Source: JBDUDK01 sp040002995 (lineage in GTDB: Bacteria > Actinomycetota > Acidimicrobiia > Acidimicrobiales > Ilumatobacteraceae). Taken from it: a stretch of DNA of 15,442 nucleotides. The notes beneath the pieces are model-generated. The model was not told where the DNA came from, searched no databases, and worked only from the letters and a program-made list of their open reading frames with translations. Of the stretch, positions 9,342 to 15,442 are shown one piece after another (position 1 is the first letter of the stretch; every line of letters begins with the position of its first letter). A program made the translations under genes and the position numbers. The DNA is taken from contig JBDUDK010000029.1 in the NCBI GenBank assembly GCA_040002995.1, forward strand, positions 1 through 15,442, in the 5' to 3' direction.

Positions 9342-10142
9342 GTGTCAGGTCCGCTCGTGGAGCGCGTTCGCGTTGCGCTGGCGGCCTCCCGGGCCGCTGA
9401 CGGCGGCTTTGGTCCGGTTCCCGGCGCGCCGAGTGAGCCCGAGGCGTCGGCGATGGCCGCGCTTGCCCTCGACGACGATGGGGCACGCGCCTGGCTCCGT
9501 CGGGCACAGGCTGCCGACGGAGGCTTCCTGCTCGGGTTGGACGATGCGGCGACGGCGATGGCCGCCCTCGCCCTCGGCAATGGCTCGGCGGTCGACCGAG
9601 CGCTCGACTACCTCCTGGCCCACCGCGCTGAGGTACTGGCGAGTGATCCGCACCCAAACGCGGTGTGGGGATGGGCGCCGCACACCTACGGGTGGGTCGA
9701 TCCCACGGCGCGGGCCGTGCTGGCGCTGCGCCGGCTTCGGCCATCCGCCACCAGCGCGATCGAGGACGGTCTCGTCGTGCTCTCCGATCGCGAATGTGCG
9801 GGAGGTGGCTGGAACTACGGCAACGCGAGCGTGCTCGACCAGGCCCTGGTGCCCTACGTGCATCCGTCGGCGATGGCGATGATCGCGCTGCACGGACGGA
9901 CCGAAGCGATCGCGGCGCGAGGTCGGGCATGGCTCGATGCGCACTGGTCCGACGAACTTGGTGGACTCTCGCTCGCCTGCACCCTCGTCGCCCGTCGTCT
10001 GCTCGGCGATCCTGTCGACAAGGTCATCGACGCGCTCGACGCGCGCTTCGAGGCGAGTGGGTTGCTCGGTGACACCGTGACGCTCGCGTGGGCGACGATC
10101 GGACTCGGCGACGGCATCGACGATGTGAGGGTGACGCCGTGA
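9342..10142 (+). CDS. Prenyltransferase/squalene-oxidase repeat protein
   Basis: A 266-residue protein built from alpha-toroid repeats of the squalene cyclase/prenyltransferase beta type. Repeat cores can be seen at AADGGFG (18-24), AADGGFLLG (57-65), WGWAPHTYGW (109-118), AGGGWNYG (153-160) and LGGLSLA (206-212). Most are followed by a helix of the form AMAALAL or AVLALRRL. It is much shorter than true triterpene cyclases (about 600 residues or more), and I see neither a DxDD acid motif nor a signal peptide, so cyclase activity is doubtful; it may bind an isoprenoid or a protein. The start is GTG at 9342, but its purine-rich TTAGAG is too close for ideal spacing; GTG at 9357 is the alternative. 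Its stop overlaps the start of the DUF362 gene (GTGA), so the two products are probably made together. Confidence 0.8.
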   Translation: MSGPLVERVRVALAASRAADGGFGPVPGAPSEPEASAMAALALDDDGARAWLRRAQAADGGFLLGLDDAATAMAALALGNGSAVDRALDYLLAHRAEVLASDPHPNAVWGWAPHTYGWVDPTARAVLALRRLRPSATSAIEDGLVVLSDRECAGGGWNYGNASVLDQALVPYVHPSAMAMIALHGRTEAIAARGRAWLDAHWSDELGGLSLACTLVARRLLGDPVDKVIDALDARFEASGLLGDTVTLAWATIGLGDGIDDVRVTP

Positions 10143-11149
10143 CGATGTCGCGACGTACGTTCCTTGTGCGCGCCGGAGAGGTCGGCGCCGGGGCGGGCGC
10201 GCTCATGCTCGCGGGCATGTCCCGCAATCGACGGACATACAACCCCTGGGACCCGTCGTACTACGCCCCTCCGAAACACGCGAACGTCGCCGTGGCCAAG
10301 AGCGCCAACTACGACGGCGACCTCGAGTCGCTCGTCCGCGAGGGCCTCACGACCATCGGCGCCGACGTGAAAGGCAAACGCGTTCTTCTCAAGCCAAACA
10401 TGGTCGAGTACGACGCTGGCACAGTGATCAACACCGACCCGCGTCTGGTGGCCGCAACCGTCTTGGCCGTCCGCCGCCTCGGCGCGCTCGACGTCACGGT
10501 GGGCGACGGACCCGGGCACCGTCGCGACACCGACTTCGTGCTGGCGGCGTCGGGACTCGAGAGCGCGCTCGCGGCCACCGACGCGAAGTTCGTCGACCTC
10601 AACACGGCGCCTGTGCGTCTCGTCGGCCTCCATACGGCCTACACGAACCTCGGCGTGCTCTGGCTCCCTGAACCTGTCGTCAGCGCCGACGTGATCATCT
10701 CGATGCCGAAGTTGAAGACGCACCATTGGGCGGGCGTCACGCTCTCACTCAAGAACCTGTTCGGCTGCGTGCCGGGGCGAGTGTACGGGTGGCCGAAGAA
10801 CGTGTTGCATTGGGCCGGTCTGAATGAAGCGATCATCGATGTCGCCGCGGCGGTTCGTCCGCACTATGCGATCGTCGACGGCATCGTGGGGATGGAAGGC
10901 AACGGGCCGATCCAGGGCACGGCCAAGGCGTCTGGGGTGCTGGTGTTCGGCGATGACCCGGTGGCCACCGACACCGTGGCCGCCCGCATCATGGGCTTCA
11001 ATCCCGAGCGCATCGGCTACCTCGCCGAAGCGGCCCGCTTCCTCGGCGAGGGGCACTGGGACCGCATCGACCACCGGGGCGAAGACCCCGAACGGGTCGC
11101 GAGCGACTTCGCGGTCCTCCCCCAGTTCCAGTCCCTAAGACTCACCTGA
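10139..11149 (+). CDS. Twin-arginine DUF362 domain protein
   Basis: A 336-residue protein with an N-terminal twin-arginine motif SRRTFL (4-9) and a short weakly hydrophobic segment (about 15-27), suggesting folded export by the Tat pathway; no lipobox is obvious. The rest is a DUF362 domain: RVLLKPNMV (81-89), a conserved block from MPKLKTHHWAGVTLSLKN (189-206) to LFGCVPG (207-213), DGIVGMEGNGPIQG (247-260) and GDDPVATDTVAARIMG (271-286). The function of the family is not settled. Unlike many DUF362 proteins there is no ferredoxin cluster; few cysteines are present, one in FGCVPG. The start is GTG 10139, overlapping the upstream stop by four bases, with GAGGG about eight bases upstream; ATG 10145 is possible. 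Longer upstream starts would lie inside the preceding gene. Confidence 0.85.
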   Translation: MTMSRRTFLVRAGEVGAGAGALMLAGMSRNRRTYNPWDPSYYAPPKHANVAVAKSANYDGDLESLVREGLTTIGADVKGKRVLLKPNMVEYDAGTVINTDPRLVAATVLAVRRLGALDVTVGDGPGHRRDTDFVLAASGLESALAATDAKFVDLNTAPVRLVGLHTAYTNLGVLWLPEPVVSADVIISMPKLKTHHWAGVTLSLKNLFGCVPGRVYGWPKNVLHWAGLNEAIIDVAAAVRPHYAIVDGIVGMEGNGPIQGTAKASGVLVFGDDPVATDTVAARIMGFNPERIGYLAEAARFLGEGHWDRIDHRGEDPERVASDFAVLPQFQSLRLT

Positions 11150-11157
11150 CCCCGCCC

Positions 11158-11269
11158 GGGAACGAAGCCTCGAGACCTGCTTCCAGGGGCACGAAGCCTC
11201 GAGGCGTCCGTCGCGCTCCAGGAGGTTGCGAAGGTTGTGACCCTTGGAGGGAACAAAGCCTCGAAACGT
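11158..11269. repeat. Three imperfect copies of a 21-bp direct repeat
   Basis: Between the convergent DUF362 and unknown-function genes lie three same-direction copies of a consensus near GGGAACGAAGCCTCGAGACG: 11158-11178, 11187-11207 and 11249-11269. They share the core AAGCCTCGA with one to four differences elsewhere. Offsets between copies are 29 and 62 bases, so it is not a regular tandem array. Copies 1 and 2 contain the palindrome CTCGAG, and copy 2 extends it to the 10-bp GCCTCGAGGC (11196-11205). This block is most of the 136-base gap; no T-run suggesting an intrinsic terminator is seen. Its role is unknown: protein-binding sites or a local intergenic repeat are both possible. Confidence 0.7.
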
Positions 11270-11285
11270 CTACCGGAGAAGGGCC

Positions 11286-11735
11286 TCACCGCTTCGTCAG
11301 GCACTCGGGTAGCTGGCCGAGCGCGTCGGCAACGCCCAGCCGCTGGCCCGCGCGAAGGTCGGCCGTGGGTACCCAGTCGGGAAACGGCGTCGTGGACGTG
11401 CGGTGCGCGCCCGATGGGGTGTGTTCCTCGGTGATCGCGGCCAGCGCCTCCGGGGCGAACCGATCGGCGACGCGAACGAGGGCCGGCCACACGCGTCGGT
11501 GCACGAGCGTGATCTTCTTGCCGATGAGCCGCAGCCGGACGACATCATCGGAGTCGGCGAGCTGGTTGAGCACCGCGAAGATCTCGTGACCGGCGCGGTG
11601 ACCCCACCAGCTCCCTTTGATCGACTCACCCGCGACGAGCTCGGCGACGTTGGGGATCGGACCGCGCGCCGACTGCAGCAACATGCCGCGATCGCGTAAC
11701 TCCGCCAGCACGCGTTCGGCGGTCTCCGACGTCAC
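11286..11735 (-). CDS. Conserved-looking protein of unknown function, 149 residues
   Basis: I recognise the overall pattern as one seen in conserved hypothetical proteins but cannot give a function. It begins with a helical segment ETAERVLAELRDRGMLL (4-20), which resembles the start of a winged-helix fold. It continues with LVAGESIKGSWWGHRAGHEI (33-52), IGKKITLVHRRVWPALVRVA (71-90), EEHTPSGAHR (103-112) and FPDWVP (117-122). These Trp-, His- and Arg-rich blocks look like conserved cores. There is no signal peptide or membrane segment. The GTG start (11733-11735) lies 3 bases after the stop of the glutamine amidotransferase gene and lacks a Shine-Dalgarno, so translation is probably coupled. 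It ends the operon that starts with the nuo genes. Confidence 0.75.
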   Translation of the reverse strand: MTSETAERVLAELRDRGMLLQSARGPIPNVAELVAGESIKGSWWGHRAGHEIFAVLNQLADSDDVVRLRLIGKKITLVHRRVWPALVRVADRFAPEALAAITEEHTPSGAHRTSTTPFPDWVPTADLRAGQRLGVADALGQLPECLTKR

Positions 11736-11738
11736 TGG

Positions 11739-12416
11739 TCAGGAGGTGGCGATCGTGGTCCAGAAGCCGTCGCACAACCGGTACGCGTCGGCGCGGGCCC
11801 TCTGCTCGTTCCGTTCACTATCCGCAATGACGTCGGTGGCGCGCAGGTGGTGGGCACGAAGTTCCTCGTCGCCATCGGCCGCCCACCGCTTCACGATCGC
11901 GGCGTCGACCTCCGGGTGGAATTGAAGGCCGAGGCTGCGGTCAACCCGAAACGCCTGCGCTGCGTGCGCTGTGCGGGCGATCTCGATCGCACCTTCTGGC
12001 ACAGTGAAGCGGTCGATGTGCCACGCCATCCACGGTCCTGGCGCGATCAGGTCGGGGAGGTCGGAGTCGACCTCGATCCAGCCGATCTCTGGCTGAGGCG
12101 CTCGCGTCACTTCGGCACCGAGGGCGGCCGCGAGCATCTGACCGCCGAAGCAGATGCCGAGCACGGGAACACCGATGTCGACCGAAAGGCGGAGGGCGTC
12201 GAGCTCGGGTCGCAGCGTCTCACGGATCGCCGGCCAATACACCGACCACACCGAGCCAAGGGAGATGACTAGGTCGTAGTCGTCGACATCGACGGGGACG
12301 ATCTCCTCACGCGAAACCCGCTCGAGGTGAAACTCCCGATCCTCGGCCCAATCGCCGACGACGCCGAGATCGTCGTCATCTCGGTTGCCGAACACGAGCG
12401 CGCGCATCTCGACCAT
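11739..12416 (-). CDS. Class I glutamine amidotransferase (GMP-synthase-like)
   Basis: A 225-residue stand-alone class I glutamine amidotransferase domain. The nucleophile elbow GICFGGQML (87-95) carries Cys 89, and LQFHPEVD (164-171) carries His 167 and Glu 169, so the catalytic triad is complete. VISLGSVWSVY (50-60) corresponds to the oxyanion-side strand and loop. The layout resembles GMP synthase-like GATase proteins without a synthetase domain. Such proteins may supply ammonia to a partner, hydrolyse gamma-glutamyl compounds, or do neither; the substrate is unknown. The start ATG 12414-12416 is 13 bases after the MidA stop; a second ATG at 12407 (MRALVFGNR) is equally plausible. Longer starts would run into the preceding gene. 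Confidence 0.87.
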   Translation of the reverse strand: MVEMRALVFGNRDDDDLGVVGDWAEDREFHLERVSREEIVPVDVDDYDLVISLGSVWSVYWPAIRETLRPELDALRLSVDIGVPVLGICFGGQMLAAALGAEVTRAPQPEIGWIEVDSDLPDLIAPGPWMAWHIDRFTVPEGAIEIARTAHAAQAFRVDRSLGLQFHPEVDAAIVKRWAADGDEELRAHHLRATDVIADSERNEQRARADAYRLCDGFWTTIATS

Positions 12417-12429
12417 GCTACGGAGCCGT

Positions 12430-13425
12430 TCACCATTCGGCCACGGTGAAGCCACCGAGACCGGAAGGATCGGTGAGCGCCTCAGCCTCCGCGACCCGGC
12501 TCCTCGCCGCGAGCGCGGCCAGGTCGGCTACGTGCGCACGGTCCTGCCAAATCTGCCGGCCGTCACGCACGAGATCATCGAGGCCGTGTGCGCGCAGAAA
12601 CGCAGCCTGATCGGTCGTGCGCAGAGGAGCCGGGATGGCGTCGAGCAAGACATCGGCGGTGATGTCACGCGAACCGGGCTCCTCGAGCGGGTTGAGGCCG
12701 CTCGCGTGACCGCGGTAGCAGCGCAACCATCCCGGCCCGATCGTCGTGGTCGTCGTCGTGTAGTCAAAGACCACGAGACGTTGGCACCGCTCGCGCGCGT
12801 CAGCTATCCAGTCGGCCGCCGCGCGCGGCAAAGGCAGTCGCGTGCCGGTGAAGGCGAGATCGACTGCAGGCCCCGCCACCTCGAGAAAGCGGCCGTCGCG
12901 CCAATCGACGAGCACCTCGCGCCATTGGGGTCCGTCGTTTTCGACGATGTCGAACGGCAGGTTGTCGAGCAGCTCGTTGGCGAGAATCACATCGGCTCGA
13001 TCGGGCAGATCCGCGCGACTCTCGACGCCGGCAGGATGGTGCACTCGTTGCGCGACGGATCGCTCCACCAGGACGAGCCGCAGCGCCGAGTCACAGCGGG
13101 GCGCCGCGGCGCGTATCGAGCGAGCCAGCGTGCCCGGCCCCGCGCCGGCATCCACGACGACGTAAGAATCGGGACACCCGAGTTCATCCCACCAGCCATC
13201 GAGGGCCCTGGCGATCACCGCGCCAAACAGCGGCCCGACCTCAGGCGACGTCAGAAAATCGCCCCGCCGCCCGGCGCCTCCGCCTGACTCGTAAAAGCCA
13301 TCGAGGGCGTACAGCGCAGCGTCCATGAACGCGCTGAATGCCAGCGGTCCGCCCGCCCGGATGCGGGTGGCCAACCGCTCGCCGAGCGGCGGGTCAGATG
13401 CCGGGGAGGAAGGTGGACGCGTCAC
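12430..13425 (-). CDS. MidA/NDUFAF7-family SAM-dependent methyltransferase
   Basis: A 331-residue class I methyltransferase of the MidA/NDUFAF7 (DUF185) family. Landmarks counted from GTG 13425: LGERLATRIRAGGPLAF (14-30) and FMDAALYALDGFYE (33-46), where the family usually has ALYDPxxGYY; GDFLTSPEVGPLFG (55-68); the SAM loop VVDAGAGPGTL (89-99); and the family signature ANELLDNLPFD (149-159). In mitochondria and Dictyostelium the family is needed for complex I assembly, and human NDUFAF7 dimethylates an arginine of the NuoD homologue NDUFS2. The position directly after nuoN fits a similar role but is not proof. The GTG start overlaps nuoN by 32 bases and has no Shine-Dalgarno; upstream starts would overlap more. 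An odd run of six threonines sits near residues 222-227. Confidence 0.87.
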   Translation of the reverse strand: MTRPPSSPASDPPLGERLATRIRAGGPLAFSAFMDAALYALDGFYESGGGAGRRGDFLTSPEVGPLFGAVIARALDGWWDELGCPDSYVVVDAGAGPGTLARSIRAAAPRCDSALRLVLVERSVAQRVHHPAGVESRADLPDRADVILANELLDNLPFDIVENDGPQWREVLVDWRDGRFLEVAGPAVDLAFTGTRLPLPRAAADWIADARERCQRLVVFDYTTTTTTIGPGWLRCYRGHASGLNPLEEPGSRDITADVLLDAIPAPLRTTDQAAFLRAHGLDDLVRDGRQIWQDRAHVADLAALAARSRVAEAEALTDPSGLGGFTVAEW

Positions 13426-14899
13426 CGAAGTGGAGCACGATGCCAGGCAGCACGCCCGTGAGCAGCGTGGCCGCACCGGTGAGCGCGACCGCGGCACCGA
13501 GAGACGCGGACACGGGCACGGGGCTCATGTCCTCGTCAGGCGCCGTGTTCATCCACATCTCCTTGGCCACGGCGGCGTAGTAGTAGAGCGCGATCACCGA
13601 GTTGATGCCGCCAATGACGGCAAGGGCGGCCGCCCATCCGCCGCCCGCGCCGATGAGGGCGCGAAAGACGACGAACTTGGCGATCCAACCGCCGAGAGGC
13701 GGGATGCCGGCGAGTGAAAACAAGAAAATCGTCATGGCGACGCAGAGGCCCGGCGCGTAGCTGAACAATCCGCCGAACGACGAGATCTCGCCCGATCGCG
13801 TCTTTCGCGTCACCGCCATGATCACGGCAAACGCGCCGAGGTTCATGGCCGCATACACCGCAAGGTACGTGACGATCGCCGTGAGTGCCTCGCCTCGGGC
13901 GTCGGCACCGTGGCCGACGACGGCCAGGGGCATAAGCATGAAGCCGCCCTGCGCAATCGACGAGTACGCGAGCATTCGGATGATGTTCGTTTGGCGCAGC
14001 GCGACGAGGTTGCCCACCGTCATGGTAATCGCCGCTAGCACCCAGAACAACGGTTGCCAGACATCCTTGTTGAAGGGGAACGCCACGAAGAGCAGTGTGA
14101 GCAGGGCCACGAAACCGGCGGCCTTCGATGCCACTGAGAGGAAGGCCGTCACCGGTGTGGGCGCGCCCTCGTAGGTGTCGGGTGCCCACGTGTGGAACGG
14201 CACGGCCGACACCTTGAACGCGAAGCCGACGACGACGAACACGATCGCCAACGTGACGATGGCGGGGTTACTCCCATCGTTCAGCGCCTTACCGACGTCG
14301 GTGAAAAGCGTCGAGCCTGTGACCCCGTAGATGAGCGACATGCCGTAGAGCATCACGGCCGATGCGAACACCCCCAGCAGGAAGTACTTCACGCCGGCCT
14401 CGTTGCTCTTGAGGTCGCGCTTACGCCAGGCGGCGAGCATGTACGCGGGGATCGAGAGCGTTTCGAGCGCGACGAACATGGAAACGAAGTCGCGTGCCGA
14501 CGCCATCACGAGCATGCCGAGCAGCGAGGAGAGGAGTAGGAAGTAGTACTCGCCTTGGTAGAAGTCGCCCTCTTCGACGTAGTTCGCCGACAGCAGCACG
14601 ACTACATAACCGGCCGCGAGGAACACCGCTTTCAGCGCGAGAGCGAAGTTGTCGACTGCGTATGCGCCGCCGAAGAGCGAGCGATCGGCGCCGTCGACGG
14701 CAAGGGTGATGACGGGAACCGCGGCCGCCAACAGTCCCAGCCCGGCGATGGTGGATGTCGCCCACTTCTGCCGCTCGGGCAACATCAAGTCGGCGAGGAG
14801 AAGCACGACGATCGCGCCGGTGAGCACGATCTCGGGCGCGATCGCGTGGTAGTCGACGTTGGGCTGTGTCCACGACGCGGCGGTGGCGAGCAGGTGCAC
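13394..14899 (-). CDS. nuoN: NADH-quinone oxidoreductase subunit N
   Basis: A 501-residue, roughly 14-helix antiporter-like subunit of respiratory complex I, one of the three membrane subunits that pump protons. Channel residues expected for NuoN are in place: Glu 146 in FVALETLSIPAYML (142-155), Lys 171 in VKYFLLG, Lys 229 at the start of KVSAVPFHTWAPDTYEG (229-245), and Lys 259 in SVASKAAG. SSIAQGGFML and SLAGIPPLGGW later in the protein are also typical. The GTG start (14897-14899) has GGAG (14908-14911) at 8-base spacing, located inside the end of nuoM; three bases separate the two genes. The end overlaps the MidA gene. It acts in the cytoplasmic membrane with NuoL, NuoM and the rest of the complex. 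Confidence 0.96.
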   Translation of the reverse strand: MHLLATAASWTQPNVDYHAIAPEIVLTGAIVVLLLADLMLPERQKWATSTIAGLGLLAAAVPVITLAVDGADRSLFGGAYAVDNFALALKAVFLAAGYVVVLLSANYVEEGDFYQGEYYFLLLSSLLGMLVMASARDFVSMFVALETLSIPAYMLAAWRKRDLKSNEAGVKYFLLGVFASAVMLYGMSLIYGVTGSTLFTDVGKALNDGSNPAIVTLAIVFVVVGFAFKVSAVPFHTWAPDTYEGAPTPVTAFLSVASKAAGFVALLTLLFVAFPFNKDVWQPLFWVLAAITMTVGNLVALRQTNIIRMLAYSSIAQGGFMLMPLAVVGHGADARGEALTAIVTYLAVYAAMNLGAFAVIMAVTRKTRSGEISSFGGLFSYAPGLCVAMTIFLFSLAGIPPLGGWIAKFVVFRALIGAGGGWAAALAVIGGINSVIALYYYAAVAKEMWMNTAPDEDMSPVPVSASLGAAVALTGAATLLTGVLPGIVLHFGDASTFLPGI

Positions 14900-14902
14900 G
14901 AA

Positions 14903-15442
14903 TCAGGCTCCGAACGCCGAGAGGGTGGTGTGGACTACGGCGGGGTCGACGATCTTGAACAACAGGTTGGGGACGAGTCCGAGGACGATGATCGCGATGA
15001 TCATCGGAGTCCAGGAGATGTACTCCGGCACATGCATGTCGGAGATGTGGTCGTGCGCGAACTCCTCGCGCGCCTCACCGAACGCGGTCCGCGACAGCAC
15101 CCACAACAGGTACGACGCGGCGAGCACCGTGCCGATGGCCGCCGCCACCATGAGCACGCGGAACAACACGACCGACAGGCCCGCCGCCGGCTGATAGCTC
15201 GACAAGATGGCCGGGAACTCGCCCCAGAACCCGGCGAGGCCGGGCAGCCCGAGCGATGCCATGGCGCAGAACCCGAGCAGCCAGCCCATGTGGGGCGCCT
15301 GCTTGAGAAGGCCACCGAGTCGTTTGATCTCGAGTGTGTGGTAGCGCTCCTTCACCGATCCGGCGATGAAGAACAGCATGCCCGTTATGAGCCCGTGCGC
15401 GACCATGCCGAACATCGCGGCGTTGATACCGAACGGCGTCAA
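14903..15442 (-). CDS. nuoM: NADH-quinone oxidoreductase subunit M, C-terminal part
   Basis: The last 179 or so residues of NuoM; the 5' part lies beyond the right edge, and the first codon in the window (TTG) is internal. The sequence holds about five hydrophobic segments with typical NuoM features: FGMVAHGLITGMLFFIAGSV, the RYHTLEIKRLGGL loop, and MASLGLPGLAGFWGEF, which resembles the conserved SLGLPGL-GF-EF region of proton-pumping subunits. It ends in LGLVPNLLFKIVDPAV. As a complex I antiporter-like subunit it works next to NuoN in the membrane arm. Its TGA is three bases before the nuoN start, as expected in a nuo operon; upstream nuo genes should continue to the right. Confidence 0.95.
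   Translation of the reverse strand: MTPFGINAAMFGMVAHGLITGMLFFIAGSVKERYHTLEIKRLGGLLKQAPHMGWLLGFCAMASLGLPGLAGFWGEFPAILSSYQPAAGLSVVLFRVLMVAAAIGTVLAASYLLWVLSRTAFGEAREEFAHDHISDMHVPEYISWTPMIIAIIVLGLVPNLLFKIVDPAVVHTTLSAFGA

Noticed and set aside
10088..10138. Upstream start for the DUF362 protein giving 17 extra residues
   Set aside because: It would lie inside the preceding gene and place an Arg-rich stretch before the twin-arginine motif. The GTGA overlap at 10139 with a nearby GAGGG is a better start.
12385..13287. Open frame of 300 codons on the plus strand opposite the MidA gene
   Set aside because: Shadow of the methyltransferase, whose SAM-binding and NELLD motifs are on the minus strand.

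Overview
The window is high-GC bacterial chromosome that is almost fully coding. It has many GTG starts, short or overlapping gene junctions and few strong Shine-Dalgarno sites; two genes have a -10-like hexamer placed as for leaderless transcripts. With the gene set (14-type complex I, actinobacterial-style Acs and YajQ, Tat-targeted proteins) this suggests a member of the Actinomycetota, perhaps class Acidimicrobiia; the taxon is inference. I see no insertion sequence, phage gene, CRISPR array or toxin-antitoxin pair. The longest stretch without a gene is about 136 bases (11150-11285), and it contains a three-copy repeat.

Left part (1-3649): a minus-strand tRNA-Thr(GGT) at the window edge; a plus-strand protein with ABC/SMC-like Walker B and D-loop features, a degenerate P-loop and a central hydrophobic segment; a GNAT acetyltransferase of the phosphinothricin/methionine-sulfone type; and, convergent with it, a 12-TM APC-family amino acid permease. 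Centre-left (3650-6290): an FtsX-type ABC permease of about 811 residues without an ATPase partner in view, then tRNA-Tyr(GTA), both on the minus strand. The longest open frame for the permease reads back through the tRNA, so its apparent N-terminus is an artefact.

Centre (6291-9341): yajQ on plus; then acetyl-CoA synthetase (acs) followed by a small HAD phosphatase on minus, apparently translationally coupled. Divergent from acs is a plus-strand pair (9342-11149): a short prenyltransferase/squalene-oxidase-repeat protein and a twin-arginine DUF362 protein, coupled by a 4-base GTGA overlap.

Right part (11286-15442): a tight minus-strand run, nuoM (partial) - nuoN - MidA-family methyltransferase - class I glutamine amidotransferase - a 149-residue conserved-looking protein of unknown function. 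Junctions are +3, -32, +13 and +3 bases, so this looks like the tail of the complex I operon carrying accessory genes. The MidA/NDUFAF7 homologue is notable because the mitochondrial family member methylates a complex I subunit.

Nothing here is clearly a new system. The best leads are the degenerate ATPase-like membrane protein, the prenyltransferase-repeat/DUF362 pair, the accessory genes at the end of the nuo operon, and the intergenic repeat.
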